From NCBI RefSeq assembly GCF_963675165.1, contig NC_087384.1, forward strand, positions 4,705,182 through 4,769,181: DNA of 64,000 nucleotides. The letters are read 5' to 3'. The notes under the pieces were generated by a model. It did not search any database and had not been told where the DNA came from. It saw only the letters and a program-made list of their open reading frames with translations. Source of the stretch: Halichondria panicea (taxonomy: Eukaryota > Porifera > Demospongiae > Suberitida > Halichondriidae). Both the position numbers and the translations under genes were made by a program. This document shows positions 42,243 to 53,553 of this stretch, one piece after another. The stretch's first letter is position 1, and each line of letters starts with the position of its first letter.

Positions 42243-45200
42243 ATGGATTCCAAACTGGCTTGGTACAGTGTTGGTGCTAGCTCCACACAGTTGGATGCAG
42301 GAGCCAGCTCTTACTCACTTCTCCACTCTATCTATGGATCCCAAGTTTCACAACTACCTTTCTCTGACTTTGACAGTGAAGCAAGCCTCATTGCAACTCG
42401 GAGTGAACAGCATGTAAACTCTCGCATCTCTCCAACTCCACGAAGACGCCTGACGAGACCGAAATCTTCCCCAGCAAGTGTTATAGCTGCTAGAGAGCAG
42501 CTTAAAAGCAAGCCTACTCAACAGGCACGACCTGGTAGTGCACTGAACAGACAACCAAGGCCTGGCAGTGCCGCACGAAGAATTGTGCGTGGTCGTCCGG
42601 CCAGTGCAGCGGTTGGAAGACCTTCAAGTGCGGCCAGTGCTATGAGAGGAGGGTCTAGTCCAAGCAGGAGAAGACCAAAGACGGCTATGGGATTTGTGAG
42701 TTTATATGTATTTTCGATACTTTGACTTCATCACTATAATTATTTGCAGCACCGTCCTTCCAGTATGAGTGGTTCCTCCACCTTGCTTCTGGACCTTGAG
42801 GAAGAAGAGGGGGAAGACGCTGTTGCCCCTATAATTAGAGACAGTCAACCAGTAAGTGAAACTAACTGTATGACAAAGGCATATAATTATGCATGACTCA
42901 ATTATTTGTTTCATCATAATGCAACTTATAGTTGGCAAAACAAATTTCAGCTTTTTTTATGTTAGACAATTCAACTTTATGTTTTCTCGAGCTGTCTATA
43001 TGTTTGTGTGGGCTAGCTAAAATTTATATTGGACAAAATCGCACAAACAAACAACTACATCAATTGCAGGTTCGATTAACGAGCACTCCCGAGTACTTTG
43101 ACTTCTGGCAGGGGAAGCCATTACGAGAAAGGGATTTTGGGGTGAAGATGCACAAGAGAAAATCATGGCAACGTCCGAAGAGTGATTACGGAACTCGCTC
43201 TTTGAACCGGAACAGTAAGAACAAAGAGAATGGGAATGGTGAGGGTGGTGAGGGTGATGGAGTGGGCGGACTGGAGACACTGTTAGAGAGAGATGGTGAC
43301 AGCTCACTGAGCAGTAGAAGAGGATCACGGGACGTTGGTCGAATGGGAGATATGGACAAGAACAAGTCTGGCTTACAAGATGATTCAAGCAAACTAAGCA
43401 TCTCTGGCGAAGGGTTGGATTCCAGACGTGGCTCTAAGGATCTTGGTGGCAAGGACAAAAACAAAACGTGAGCTACATTCATTTTAGCATAATTATACAA
43501 ATCGTTATGCTCTCTATAAGCCCATGTATTTCATACATACACATGCATACATGCGGCTGATGCATGCCAATACGTACATGTATGAGTAAAACCTTCAATA
43601 ATGTCTGAATCTGATTTGCACATTCATGTAGGTCACTGAGGGAGCGTAGTACCAGTAGGACTGGAATTAGGAGCAAGCAAGGCAGTGATAAGGACTCCTC
43701 AGTAAATTACTCTATTACAAATGTACTCCTATGCATTAATTTTACTGTTTGATTCTTTCATGGTACTGGCATTGACTCTGCTTGTGCTTGTGCCAATACT
43801 AAATAACCAAATTACCATGTGTCTGTCATGTAGGGTGGTGGCCATGGATTGGACTCATCTGGCCGGTCAAAGTGGGCTGATCAGAATGGAGCAGCTACGG
43901 CTGATGACGATGACTATTTCAAGAATGTGAGAGAATACATGTGCATTGTACTTAGTATGAAGCATAAAATCGGATGTGTCGTTATATCGACACTTCTTTG
44001 TATCATAAAAAGCAAGCAGAGTACATTAGGTGCTCTTCTTTCCTGCTCAACTGGCCAGCTGTTTCATAGCCCCTCTCTCACTGTCTTTTGCTCAGAGCAC
44101 TGATGGTTCAGAAACACTGCTGCCTGCAATTTCAACTAGATCAAATACTAACCCTGAGAATGTGGAAGCACTTAATCGTATTCATAGCGTCAGGGAGAGG
44201 AGGGTTTTGAAACAGTTGCAGCCTACGGAGAGTGTCCCATCCCTTGGTGGCAAACGCTGTCATGCCGACAATGATTATAAGCCTGGGGTGGGTTCTTTGT
44301 GTGTATATTAATGCAAAACCGTATAATTATGTTATATCTATAATTATGTTGTAGAAGGATGAATTTAGTACATGCATGGGTGTTTATATTCCCCTCCTCT
44401 ACAGAAAGCACTGGCATCTGTGTCGTGGATGGATGGGGCAGCGTCTGGGTCTGGTAATGTTACCAGATTCGAACTACCAATGGACATGAAAACACTAGAA
44501 GGTATATATATGTATGGCCGAGTATCAATTAACGTATGGTTATAGTAGGTGTTATAATTATAGTAACATATAGACATGTACATGCTGAGTATAATTTTTA
44601 TAATCACTGATTCTTTGTCTACTTTCGCAGTAATGTCACCTGTGGATTACCTAAACGTTCACTGCATTGTCAGGTAACTTCAGCATATAATTATAATACT
44701 CGTGCAGAGCTCCATATGTAGTATAACCATCATTGTGTTTGGAATTCTGTTCCTACAGCAAACGGCGGATGACCCGCTGCTCAAAGATATTTTCAAAATT
44801 AGACAAAAAGAAGGAATCAAAACTTAACATAGAGGTATGGCTATTACCTATAGCTTTAACTGTTTTGAGCCTCTAATTGTGATGACTCTCAAACTTTGCA
44901 TGCATGCATGGGGCCAACGTAGCATACAATTGTGACACCATGTCAAACTGTTTCTTATAGGATACAAAGCTTGGTCTGGTTCAAGCACATCACAATTGTG
45001 TGACTGACGAACAAGCCACCAGTGTTCTTGACCTCGTCCAACTAACCAGCGATAAATTGGTCAGCCTGAAACTTTTTGCTGCTCTTTGTTGCTTTGCTGA
45101 GAGGACACTCGACCTCTTCTTTCTGTAAGTCATGCAACAGTGAGCCTCTGAATACTGTATTACTAGAAATTTTGCTTGTGAAAAACCTTTGGGAATGAGT

Positions 45201-47386
45201 CAAATCAGCAGTATTCCCTTTGCAATTTAACTATTGCGTTCTGGCAAGGACCGTCATTACCACATACTCAACCAGCTTACGTTTTCAGTTATACTTGCAA
45301 AACATTCTAGTAATACGGTAGATACATTTGGGGCCAATGCATGATTAGAGGATTGGTTCAGAAACAGTATTTATCACACTATCATGCATGTTGTGTGCAT
45401 TTTGGGGGACATAAGCACTTTCCTTTGTAGAGAAAGGTTTAATGCAGTGTATACTTTATCCACTGTACAACTGACCTTGCACATTAAATGTTACGGAGTC
45501 ATTGGACTGACACTCAGTACATTCATGCATGCATGGTCAGCTATATATAATTATAGTCATAGTCGAATCTTATCCAAAACAACATCTTTTTTGTATGACT
45601 TGTGAGTGCTACGTATGATCCATTAGCTACCGTAAGCGGCAAATTTCCGAGGAGTAAGTGTTTCGCAGATAGCTAAGATTTGCATATTTTATTTTCGAGG
45701 ATAGAATTCAAATGACAACACCCCTACGATAGAGGTTACAAAGAAAAAAGTATAGTTTTGTAGACAGTGTAGTTCCCTATATAGCTTGTTTATAGGAAGG
45801 TGATGGTCCGTTGTTATCACATGCATCTATCGTATAGAGGGTGTATTTCGAGGATATAAATTTCGCGGAAAAACCGTTCACAGATTTAATATTCGTGGAG
45901 GATCAGCCTTTTGGCGCATCTATATAATTATGTTCACGATGCATGGTTAATCAGCGAAAAACGCAACAGTTATACCCTTGAAATATACTCACTTATATAC
46001 GGTACTAGGATAATATTATGGTATGCAGCTCTTGGGGAACAATTATTTGGCCACAGAGATACAATGATACAATTACTTAAGGACCGTAAATACCCTTTAG
46101 CAGTTATAGTTGTGGGATTTGGTGTTACAGTCGGTCATACCGAATAAGAAGTCCTCCAATTTTGTTGTGATTCAGAAGTATTAACATCCTGGCACTTTTC
46201 TAGAGATTTGCCTCAAGGGGGGGGGGAGGGAGGGTTGAAACTTTTTTGTACACTATAGCCCCGTTTACACGAGGCCTTTAATCCGGGTTGGAATTCGGAT
46301 TAAACCTAACTGCGTTAATTCGTGTAAACGGCCCTTATCCGGGTTCTAATCCAGATTAGCCAACCCACCTTTGGAGGTGGTTCAGATTGTGTCAGAAGCG
46401 GTTTAGCTGCGAGTATAAGCACAAAGGGCTAATTTTGAGGTGTTGTACATGTCATGTTCGTGGGTGTTTCTAGAGTAAGCCTGTAGCTTCCTATCAGTCC
46501 AATGTTTGCGCAAATGAAATTAGTGGTCATTTTACTATGCCCACTACTCAGAAAAATCTGACCCGGATTCGACCCGGATTAGGTGTCGTGTAAACGGGGC
46601 TTATAATGCTAATCATAGCAAAGGAAACTGGCACACTTTCCACTAAACCTGAAAAGAAGCACTGATGAATCGTTTATGGGTCCCCTCTCTTTCTATATAA
46701 TTATCTCTTTAAAGTATTCGTATATAGAGAGCCATCATTAGTTAATTTTGATCTACATACAAACACCATGGCTATACAAATATACTGCATGCACTACATG
46801 CATATCAGTGGCGTAGGGAAGTGGGGTGGGTCCAGGGGCTGGAGCCCCCCCCTTGTTGGAGAGCAATGTTTAGCTTGAACTGTTGAGCTAGTTTAGCTAC
46901 AGGATGCTGGCTGCAGCCAGCTAGCTAAAACTGTGATTATTTCAATGATGGGCTAGGTTTCAAAAGTCTAAAGTACAAAGCGATAGATCTACCACAGAGA
47001 TAATGATTGATCTGTGAGCCTATAGTCTCAAATTCCAGCCTCTTTCAGTCTTTGCAGTTGGGGAGGGCGTGGCCAGACTACTATCAGCCCCCCCCTTGCA
47101 AAAAATCTTCCTACGCCACTGCATATATACAGCTGCATATAGAAAGCACATTGCCTCAACTCCTTACAATAATTATTATACCAAATAAACATAAGCATTG
47201 TTTCCATAATTTTGCCCAGTATAATTAATCACCGCACACACACACACACACACACATGCACTCACTGCACATAGACCTCTAGCAAGGAAGGACGTCATTG
47301 AAGCAGTTGACTTCGAGGCTCTGGACTGGAAACTAAGGAACTGTACCATTAGTGATCCTTTGAGAGCACTATTCTCACAACTCTGA
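42243..47386 (+). CDS. Basic/low-complexity protein with RPxSA repeats and a possible degenerate EF-hand, 11 exons (~599 aa)
   Basis: Exons: 42243-42695, 42750-42851, 43070-43467, 43632-43701, 43834-43926, 44096-44287, 44405-44501, 44631-44673, 44759-44834, 44961-45124 and 47275-47386. All are GT-AG with consistent phases. Residues ~85-145 are Arg/Ser/Pro-rich with repeated RPGSA, RPASA and RPSSA motifs. Residues ~185-345 are charged and low complexity (GEGGEGDGVGG, SSRRGSRD, DSRRGSKD). The C-terminal ~170 residues look globular: KIFSKLDKKKESKLNIED could be a degenerate EF-hand loop, followed by LDLVQLTSDKLVSLKLFAALCCFAERTL. No named family is recognised. RPxSA-rich basic tails are common in ciliary and microtubule proteins, so such a role is conceivable but unproven. 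The last exon is separated by a 2.15-kb intron holding transposons, but its frame and phase fit. Confidence 0.75.
45825..46004. mobile_element. Palindromic MITE in intron 10 of the 599-residue gene
   Basis: The left end is ATCGTATAGAGGGTGTATTTCGAGG and the right end CCTTGAAATATACTCACTTATATACGGTA. A second, half copy beginning TACCGTAAGCGGCAAATTTC lies at about 45630. Both are in the final intron of the gene. Confidence 0.7.
46258..46600. mobile_element. TIR element with GCCCCGTTTACACGA ends
   Basis: The left end GCCCCGTTTACACGA and right end TCGTGTAAACGGGGC are perfect 15-bp inverted repeats. The subterminal 'aatccgggtt' and 'aacccggatta' motifs occur several times in both orientations. About 343 bp, non-coding. 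A short TAT/TATA repeat flanks it, so the duplication length is uncertain. No other copy was seen in the window. Confidence 0.85.
46806..47122. mobile_element. TIR transposon, CAGTGGCGTAGG family, copy 2
   Basis: The ends CAGTGGCGTAGG and CCTACGCCACTG are perfect inverted repeats. The 5-bp target-site duplication CATAT lies at 46801-46805 and 47123-47127. It is a short (317 bp) derivative of the family seen at 2609-3266, with the same 'ggggctggagccccccc' internal palindrome. Confidence 0.9.
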
Positions 47387-48269
47387 CCTTAAATTATAGT
47401 GGCCTGCATAGCCAATAATTATAAATCATCATCAATTATCTTGTACACTGAAAATAATTATGAAAACACAACCTATGTAAGGACTTATAATGCATGCTCC
47501 GCAATTGTATACTACAATTCCCAAGTGGCTAAGCAACTGTATCTATGTATATACTATATTATAGCTAAACTATATATAGTGCATGCTGTCAGATAAAAGA
47601 AGCAACTATATTAATTATAATCACAAAACCATGCACTAACCAAATTGTACGTATTACTGCAGGCATGCAAGCATGTATAATTATATATACTATACTGGCT
47701 AACCTCGGTGGCCGATTTTTTTCTAATAGGCAGGAAGAGGAAAATACAAAATACGACCTCTTTTCGACCTATAGCGTTGGCCGGGAACGAGGCTAGCTAC
47801 TGGCCATCAAGGAAAAATATTAAATCATGCAAGATGCATGGATGGCTTCTTTTCATAAGAGTGCATTCTATACAAAGTTCAGAGTTCAAAACAACTCAAT
47901 TTAAGGATTTCCATGTTTCATGCAACACAGGAAATATGGCAACACAGGAAATACGAAGATAGATCCTTCCTTTGACATTTTACTTGAGTTCATTTTAACT
48001 ATTATATAGCATCCTGTGTAAGGATTTCCTTACAAGTGACCACTGCACTGTAAAATGACCTCTGATTTTCGAACATCCTTTCTAATAATCCCTGACCTGT
48101 AAAGTATTAGCAAGTATATATCTATCATGTCATGGACTTACCCACAAGATAATGCATGCAGGCTATATAAAAAGAGGTTTCTGCTTTATAGTGCATCATA
48201 TACGAAGACAGCAATATTCAAAATAATTATATACAACTGAACAAGACAACTTTAAGTTCACTGATTAAA
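47387..48269. other. Intergenic region, nothing recognised
   Basis: AT-rich sequence with several 'ataattat' stretches. No exon, repeat boundary or RNA gene was recognised. The last part presumably contains the promoter of the 149-residue gene. Confidence 0.4.
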
Positions 48270-48949
48270 ATGTCGGGCATCAGCACGGTAAACCTTGTTA
48301 GGAATGTACTGACCAGCCAGTACCTTACTCATAATGGAAGCTCTGTGGCAGTTCATTACTCGATGAAGCATTCAAGTAAGTTATAGCTATAGATCTACAT
48401 TGAATGTACTTAGTCTATAATTATATGTCTCGTCTGTATAAAGATTATCGTTTTTACAAATGTGTGTTTTTCCTTTTGCAGATAACTTTCATCTCTACGA
48501 CGATGGACCTCTTCGTAGACTGCAAGTGTTCAGCGACAGCAACAAGAAGATATCTTACGTTCCAACCGGAGGCTGTTCCCAAGGCCTGACCACAAACCCC
48601 AGTGGATCCATGGTTCATGTAACCCCTAATTCTAGTGTGGGTGTGAAACTGTTTGTGAAGGACAGCAGTGGAAACAGATACTACCTGAGGGTCAACACAG
48701 CTCAGAGCAGCAACATTGAGCTTGTCTGTCAGAGTCACGTGGACAATGTAAGCCCTTTGCAGACAAATACATATAACCTTACCTTAGCCTATAATTATAG
48801 TATTCTTGGTCTTGAAGTAATAATGCACAAATGTCAGATCGAACTTCATTCTGGTTTCTTCTCTATTACAGGTTCAATACAATCCTTATCTCAGGCAAGA
48901 ATTGGAGTTTGACTTGGTCACAGTTGACATCAATGAATTGCAATTGTAG
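48270..48949 (+). CDS. Small uncharacterised protein, three exons (149 aa)
   Basis: The exons are 48270-48375, 48482-48747 and 48872-48949, with phases that agree and GT-AG borders. The product starts MSGISTVNLVRNVLT and has no signal peptide or membrane helix. The middle part is a compact, beta-strand-like stretch (LRRLQVFSDSNKKISYVP, GVKLFVKDSSGNRYYLRV). The end is VQYNPYLRQELEFDLVTVDINELQL. No family is recognised. The small size, short introns and alternation of hydrophobic residues suggest a small soluble beta-sandwich protein. Function is unknown. Confidence 0.75.
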
Positions 48950-49245
48950 ACTCCTGTCAACAGCACACATATATATATACGGAACTGCCGACAATATCAT
49001 TTATACAATCGTGACATCGATATCATATTTATCATTTCAGCACCATCAGCATCACTTTTAGTCAGTAGATCTATAAATTAATTAGGCAATAATAATTATT
49101 GCATGCATGACTTTTTTCTAATAATTATCTCTTTTCAAAATCATTAGCATAACATTTTTTGGGAGCTCACATCTATAATTATATCAATCTGCTACATGTA
49201 TATATCGTAAGTATATATAATTATGCTCAGTGTACTGTGACAATA

Positions 49246-49251
49246 TTTATT
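49246..49251 (-). terminator. Candidate polyadenylation signal of nucleoredoxin-like gene A
   Basis: TTTATT on the plus strand reads AATAAA on the minus strand, about 170 bp past the stop codon at 49421. AT-rich context makes chance occurrence possible. Confidence 0.4.
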
Positions 49252-49420
49252 ATTTGATAACCAACTGCATTAACTTATATCAGCTGGGAAATCATAAACA
49301 CGGACCAATACAAAAATAACACAAAACCACATGATGAGCATCAACAGTGTAAAATAAAAAAGTCTATATAAATTATATATAATGGTAAAATTAGTGAGCA
49401 GCTGTGGGTGTGCTAGTAAT

Positions 49421-52400
49421 TCATGATTTTAGAGGTTTCCCCTCAATTGACTGGTTGAGGAATCCTTCCACAAACACTCCCATAACACCAGCATCCACAT
49501 CAGTAGCATCACACTCGTACACCTGCAGTAAGATAATAATCAAGTAAATTGACATGTATAGGATAGGCAAAACCTATGAGTAGAATATGCATAACAGCAG
49601 CGTTGTAATCTCTATGGTAGTGGTTAGCCCGAGGCAACCTAACCCAACCAAGGAGGTTACAAAGATGCATATTCTACAAGTGGGTGTGCGTGTAGGTATC
49701 TAACTTGACCTTCATTGCATGCGCTATGCGACACTTTCTGTAGAATTACTGCACTTCCTGTAGATTGTGCTTCCATTAATCTGCTGTTTTTAGCCAATCA
49801 GATTAAGGTTACGGTAAACCGTTTGCTCATGAATATTATTTTTGTGAAACTATATACCGTATAGCGGGTAATTTTCGTGGGGCAAAATATTCGTGGTTTT
49901 CGTGGTTGGAGGTCTGACCACGAATATTTTACCCACGAATGAAGCGACCTTGCCTACCTTTACCTACAATCCAAGCAGCAACCACGAAAATATTACCCAC
50001 GAAATGTCTCAATATTGCTGAACCACGAATATTTTGTCCCCCGAAAATTACCCGCTATACGGTAATGTGTTATCACAAACTTTATCCATGCATGCATGTA
50101 CAGCGTGTACACCATTGGGTGACCCATGCCATGGGTATATGCCACATATTCTATGGTGCTATAGGTACTCCGGTAATGATAGAAGTACATGAATTCCTGA
50201 TGACAACTATTTGTATGTCAAGTATCAATCTTCAAGCCATCGCTCTTAGCGATTATCAAGTTACTAGAAACTAGTTACTAGAAACAACATAAACTAGTAG
50301 CCAAATTAAACTTCCAAAAATACTTCTAGCTCTATAATCTTGCTCTTAGAGGATATACTTATACTTCTTACTATACTGGAGGGCTACATGAAGGTTTTTT
50401 TGGTTCCAGGCCAAGGAACTCTTGCAAAACAAGAATATGTACTTAAAATGGGGGACAAAGCCAAGGAAAATAGCCCCTTATGAGCTTTAAGTAGTTTTTT
50501 TTTTATATATCTCTTTGTATGGCCCTGCTAAGGTACAGTGGACTCCACCTAAGCTATCTAGTAAAAGTGTCTATTCGAGCCATGAAATGACTACTACGTT
50601 TCATTCCAGCTCATGCTAGATCTACATGTAGCTCATGAATGATTATTAATGAGCAAACGACCTTAATTACTAAACAAGTATAGAGGTCACCAAATAATAT
50701 TTGTATGCATTTGATGCATGCCTCACATAATCAACAATGCATAAGCACAGCAAGATTGCTAAAATTAAAATCGAGAATTACATGTAGCTTTAATTTGCCT
50801 CATATCGTATAGTATGACATTTTTGAGGGGCTTAATTTTCGCTGTCTTCATGGGTTGTAGCAATCCTCCACGCAAATTCAGTCCACAAAATGCTTAGCTA
50901 ACGGAAGACACAACGTCATTTGACCAAACAGCGCGGAATTTATTCGTTTTTAAAGGCCATTCCAAGAAATTTAAGTGCCTTAAAAACTTCAATTATTGTG
51001 TTTGAGCGAATTGTCAATACATTAGTGAAGCAAACCCCTAGTAACGATCACCTTGAATAAAAGCTGTAATAATTATATACATTTATTTACTGATTCAGTC
51101 CGTATCCTAGGTGATGTCCAGTAATTATATTATATAATTACTTCCCCCAGGCACTATTCTTATAATCTACTTCCTCAGCAGATTTGAATTGATATGATGC
51201 ATCTTGACAAAATTTGGTACATTGGACGCAATAAAATTCAAAAATGTTGTGTAAGCTTGACAGTATTGAACTGAACTAGCTGAAGCCTGTAATCAAATTC
51301 TTGCTTTGTGCTTTCTCAGTAGTCAAGGCTGTGGCTCAGAAGTAGACAATTACAAGTAGACTGTGGTGTTGTTGACAATAACAGACTAGTTCAGAGCTAC
51401 AGTACAGGTAGCTAGCTAGCTAGCTACATGTACAAACCTCACAGCTGCATTTAGTGGTGGGCGGGTCTGGTCAAAGTTTATGTATGGCTTCCAGCTAGCT
51501 GAACCTAGCTAGCTCATGTAGCTCCACAGTAGTACTGCTAGTTCTATGCCTGTAACTGTTCTAACTGCATAATTCTGAGGCTGTGAGAGCAAGTTTGACT
51601 GTCTCCACTGATGTTCAAATGACTGTTTTGCTGTTTTTGCAGTAAATAAATCAGTTGTTGACTGGTTGCCTAGTAATTATGGTTTATAAACAACCTCAGC
51701 CTCGGGCTGCGCCCTCGGCATTGGTTGTTTATAAGCCATAATTACTAGTCAACCAGTCAATAACTATAACGTGCACGTAAAGGCCAGGTAAGGTCCCTAA
51801 CAAACAGTTAGTGTACAAAACAATGCCTCAACAAAAGCCACCTCTGTATATAATGGCTAAAACTTTGTTCCCCAAACGAGTTTGATAAAGTGAATCCACA
51901 AAAATTAATATGTAAATAGTACGTACATGTAGTAACTGTACATGTATATTGGTGCATGTACAGTTACTACGTACTATTTATGGAACGACTCAACTATTCT
52001 TGAATTATAAAGTGGCATACTTGCAGATTATTGGGCTTACCTTCTGGTTGTTTATGTCGACAATAGCCAATTGTGTGTCTTTCTTAAGTGCTGCAAAACT
52101 TGTCAAGGAGATAGCGATGTCATCCTCATCATCTATATCACTCCCTGTCACATAGAACATCATCAACTCTTCTTCTCCCGCATCCTTCCACTTTTGGATC
52201 CATTCCTTAGCAACCGGTCTCATCACATCTGCTAGTTCGCTACCCGTTCGATCGTACTTGAACCACACAAGAGAGACAAAGTCGTTAATGTCTGCTCCGG
52301 TTAACCCTGTAAGCTGTCTCACTGGCTCAGGGTACCATGGATATCTCTGTATATGGATAGCCGAAAAAGAAAAAAAATGGTTTGATAACAAGGCTAGGTG

Positions 52401-53507
52401 CCATTATGGACAATACAAAATTAAAGTAGGTGGGTGGAAGGCATGGCTAGTTACTTGTTACATAGAGAAGAAACAAACAAAATGAAAGCACCGCGGGTGC
52501 TGATTATACTCTGGCCTACATGTTATTATATAGTAGGCATGTTATTGGTGAGACAATTTAAAGCAGCTAGTACTTTCAATTCCAAGGCCCTACCTCCCCT
52601 TGCAGGTCCATCCCCACGGCAGATCGAGCACCCATGTTGATAACCTGTCCATGCTCATCGATCATCACCAGAGTAGGTATACCTGGAACAAGGGAAACGT
52701 TACGTTAAGGTAAAAGCTCGGCACACATACATTGTACGCAGTATACACGTATAGTAGGCCGTGGACAGAGGAAGTAGTGATTTCCCCTCTGCTCCCACAA
52801 TACATGGATAGAGAACCCAAAGTGTGTCATGTGTGTCATGCATGTAAGGGTGCAGGAATTATGTGGAAGCATTTGTACTGATTCAGAGCTGAACATACCG
52901 TATAATCTGGTTAATAAGCGCACATCAACTAATAGGCGCATAATGGTTAGCAGACCAAGAGCCTCGATATAGTTCGCACAGTTCTCTGCCCAACAACTGG
53001 TCTTAACACTTCTTTATAGACGTGACGTCTCCTTCACTAGTTGTGCTACTGCTGATACGACTATAGACCTCTTGATCGAGCCAGCTAACATACGTCATTG
53101 AAACGTCATAGGCGTGGTTATTCTCTATAAGCGCATCCAGATAATGAGGCCTGCTCTTTCCTATAGGCGCGGTATATACATTTTTTGTATGCAGGCCCCT
53201 AAGAAAGAAGTAGATAGATATACAGGCCTGTACAATCACAGATTGAGGTATATGGCCTAACCTCAAGGCAATAGTCACACTACATACCTACACGAATACC
53301 GACCTTGAACATCGAACATTCTAGAAAGGACCTTCTTTCTGGGGTCACCATATGGTACACAAATCCAGGGCATGGTGGAATAGTAATCCTTCCACTGTCG
53401 TTCGTCCTTGTCAGAACTGACATAGATTATTTCAAACTTTATGCCCCTAGATCTAAGTTTCTTGTAGATGCTGGCCAGCTGAGGAGTAAAGGATCTGCAA
53501 GGCCCAC

Positions 53508-53553
<46 letters not shown>

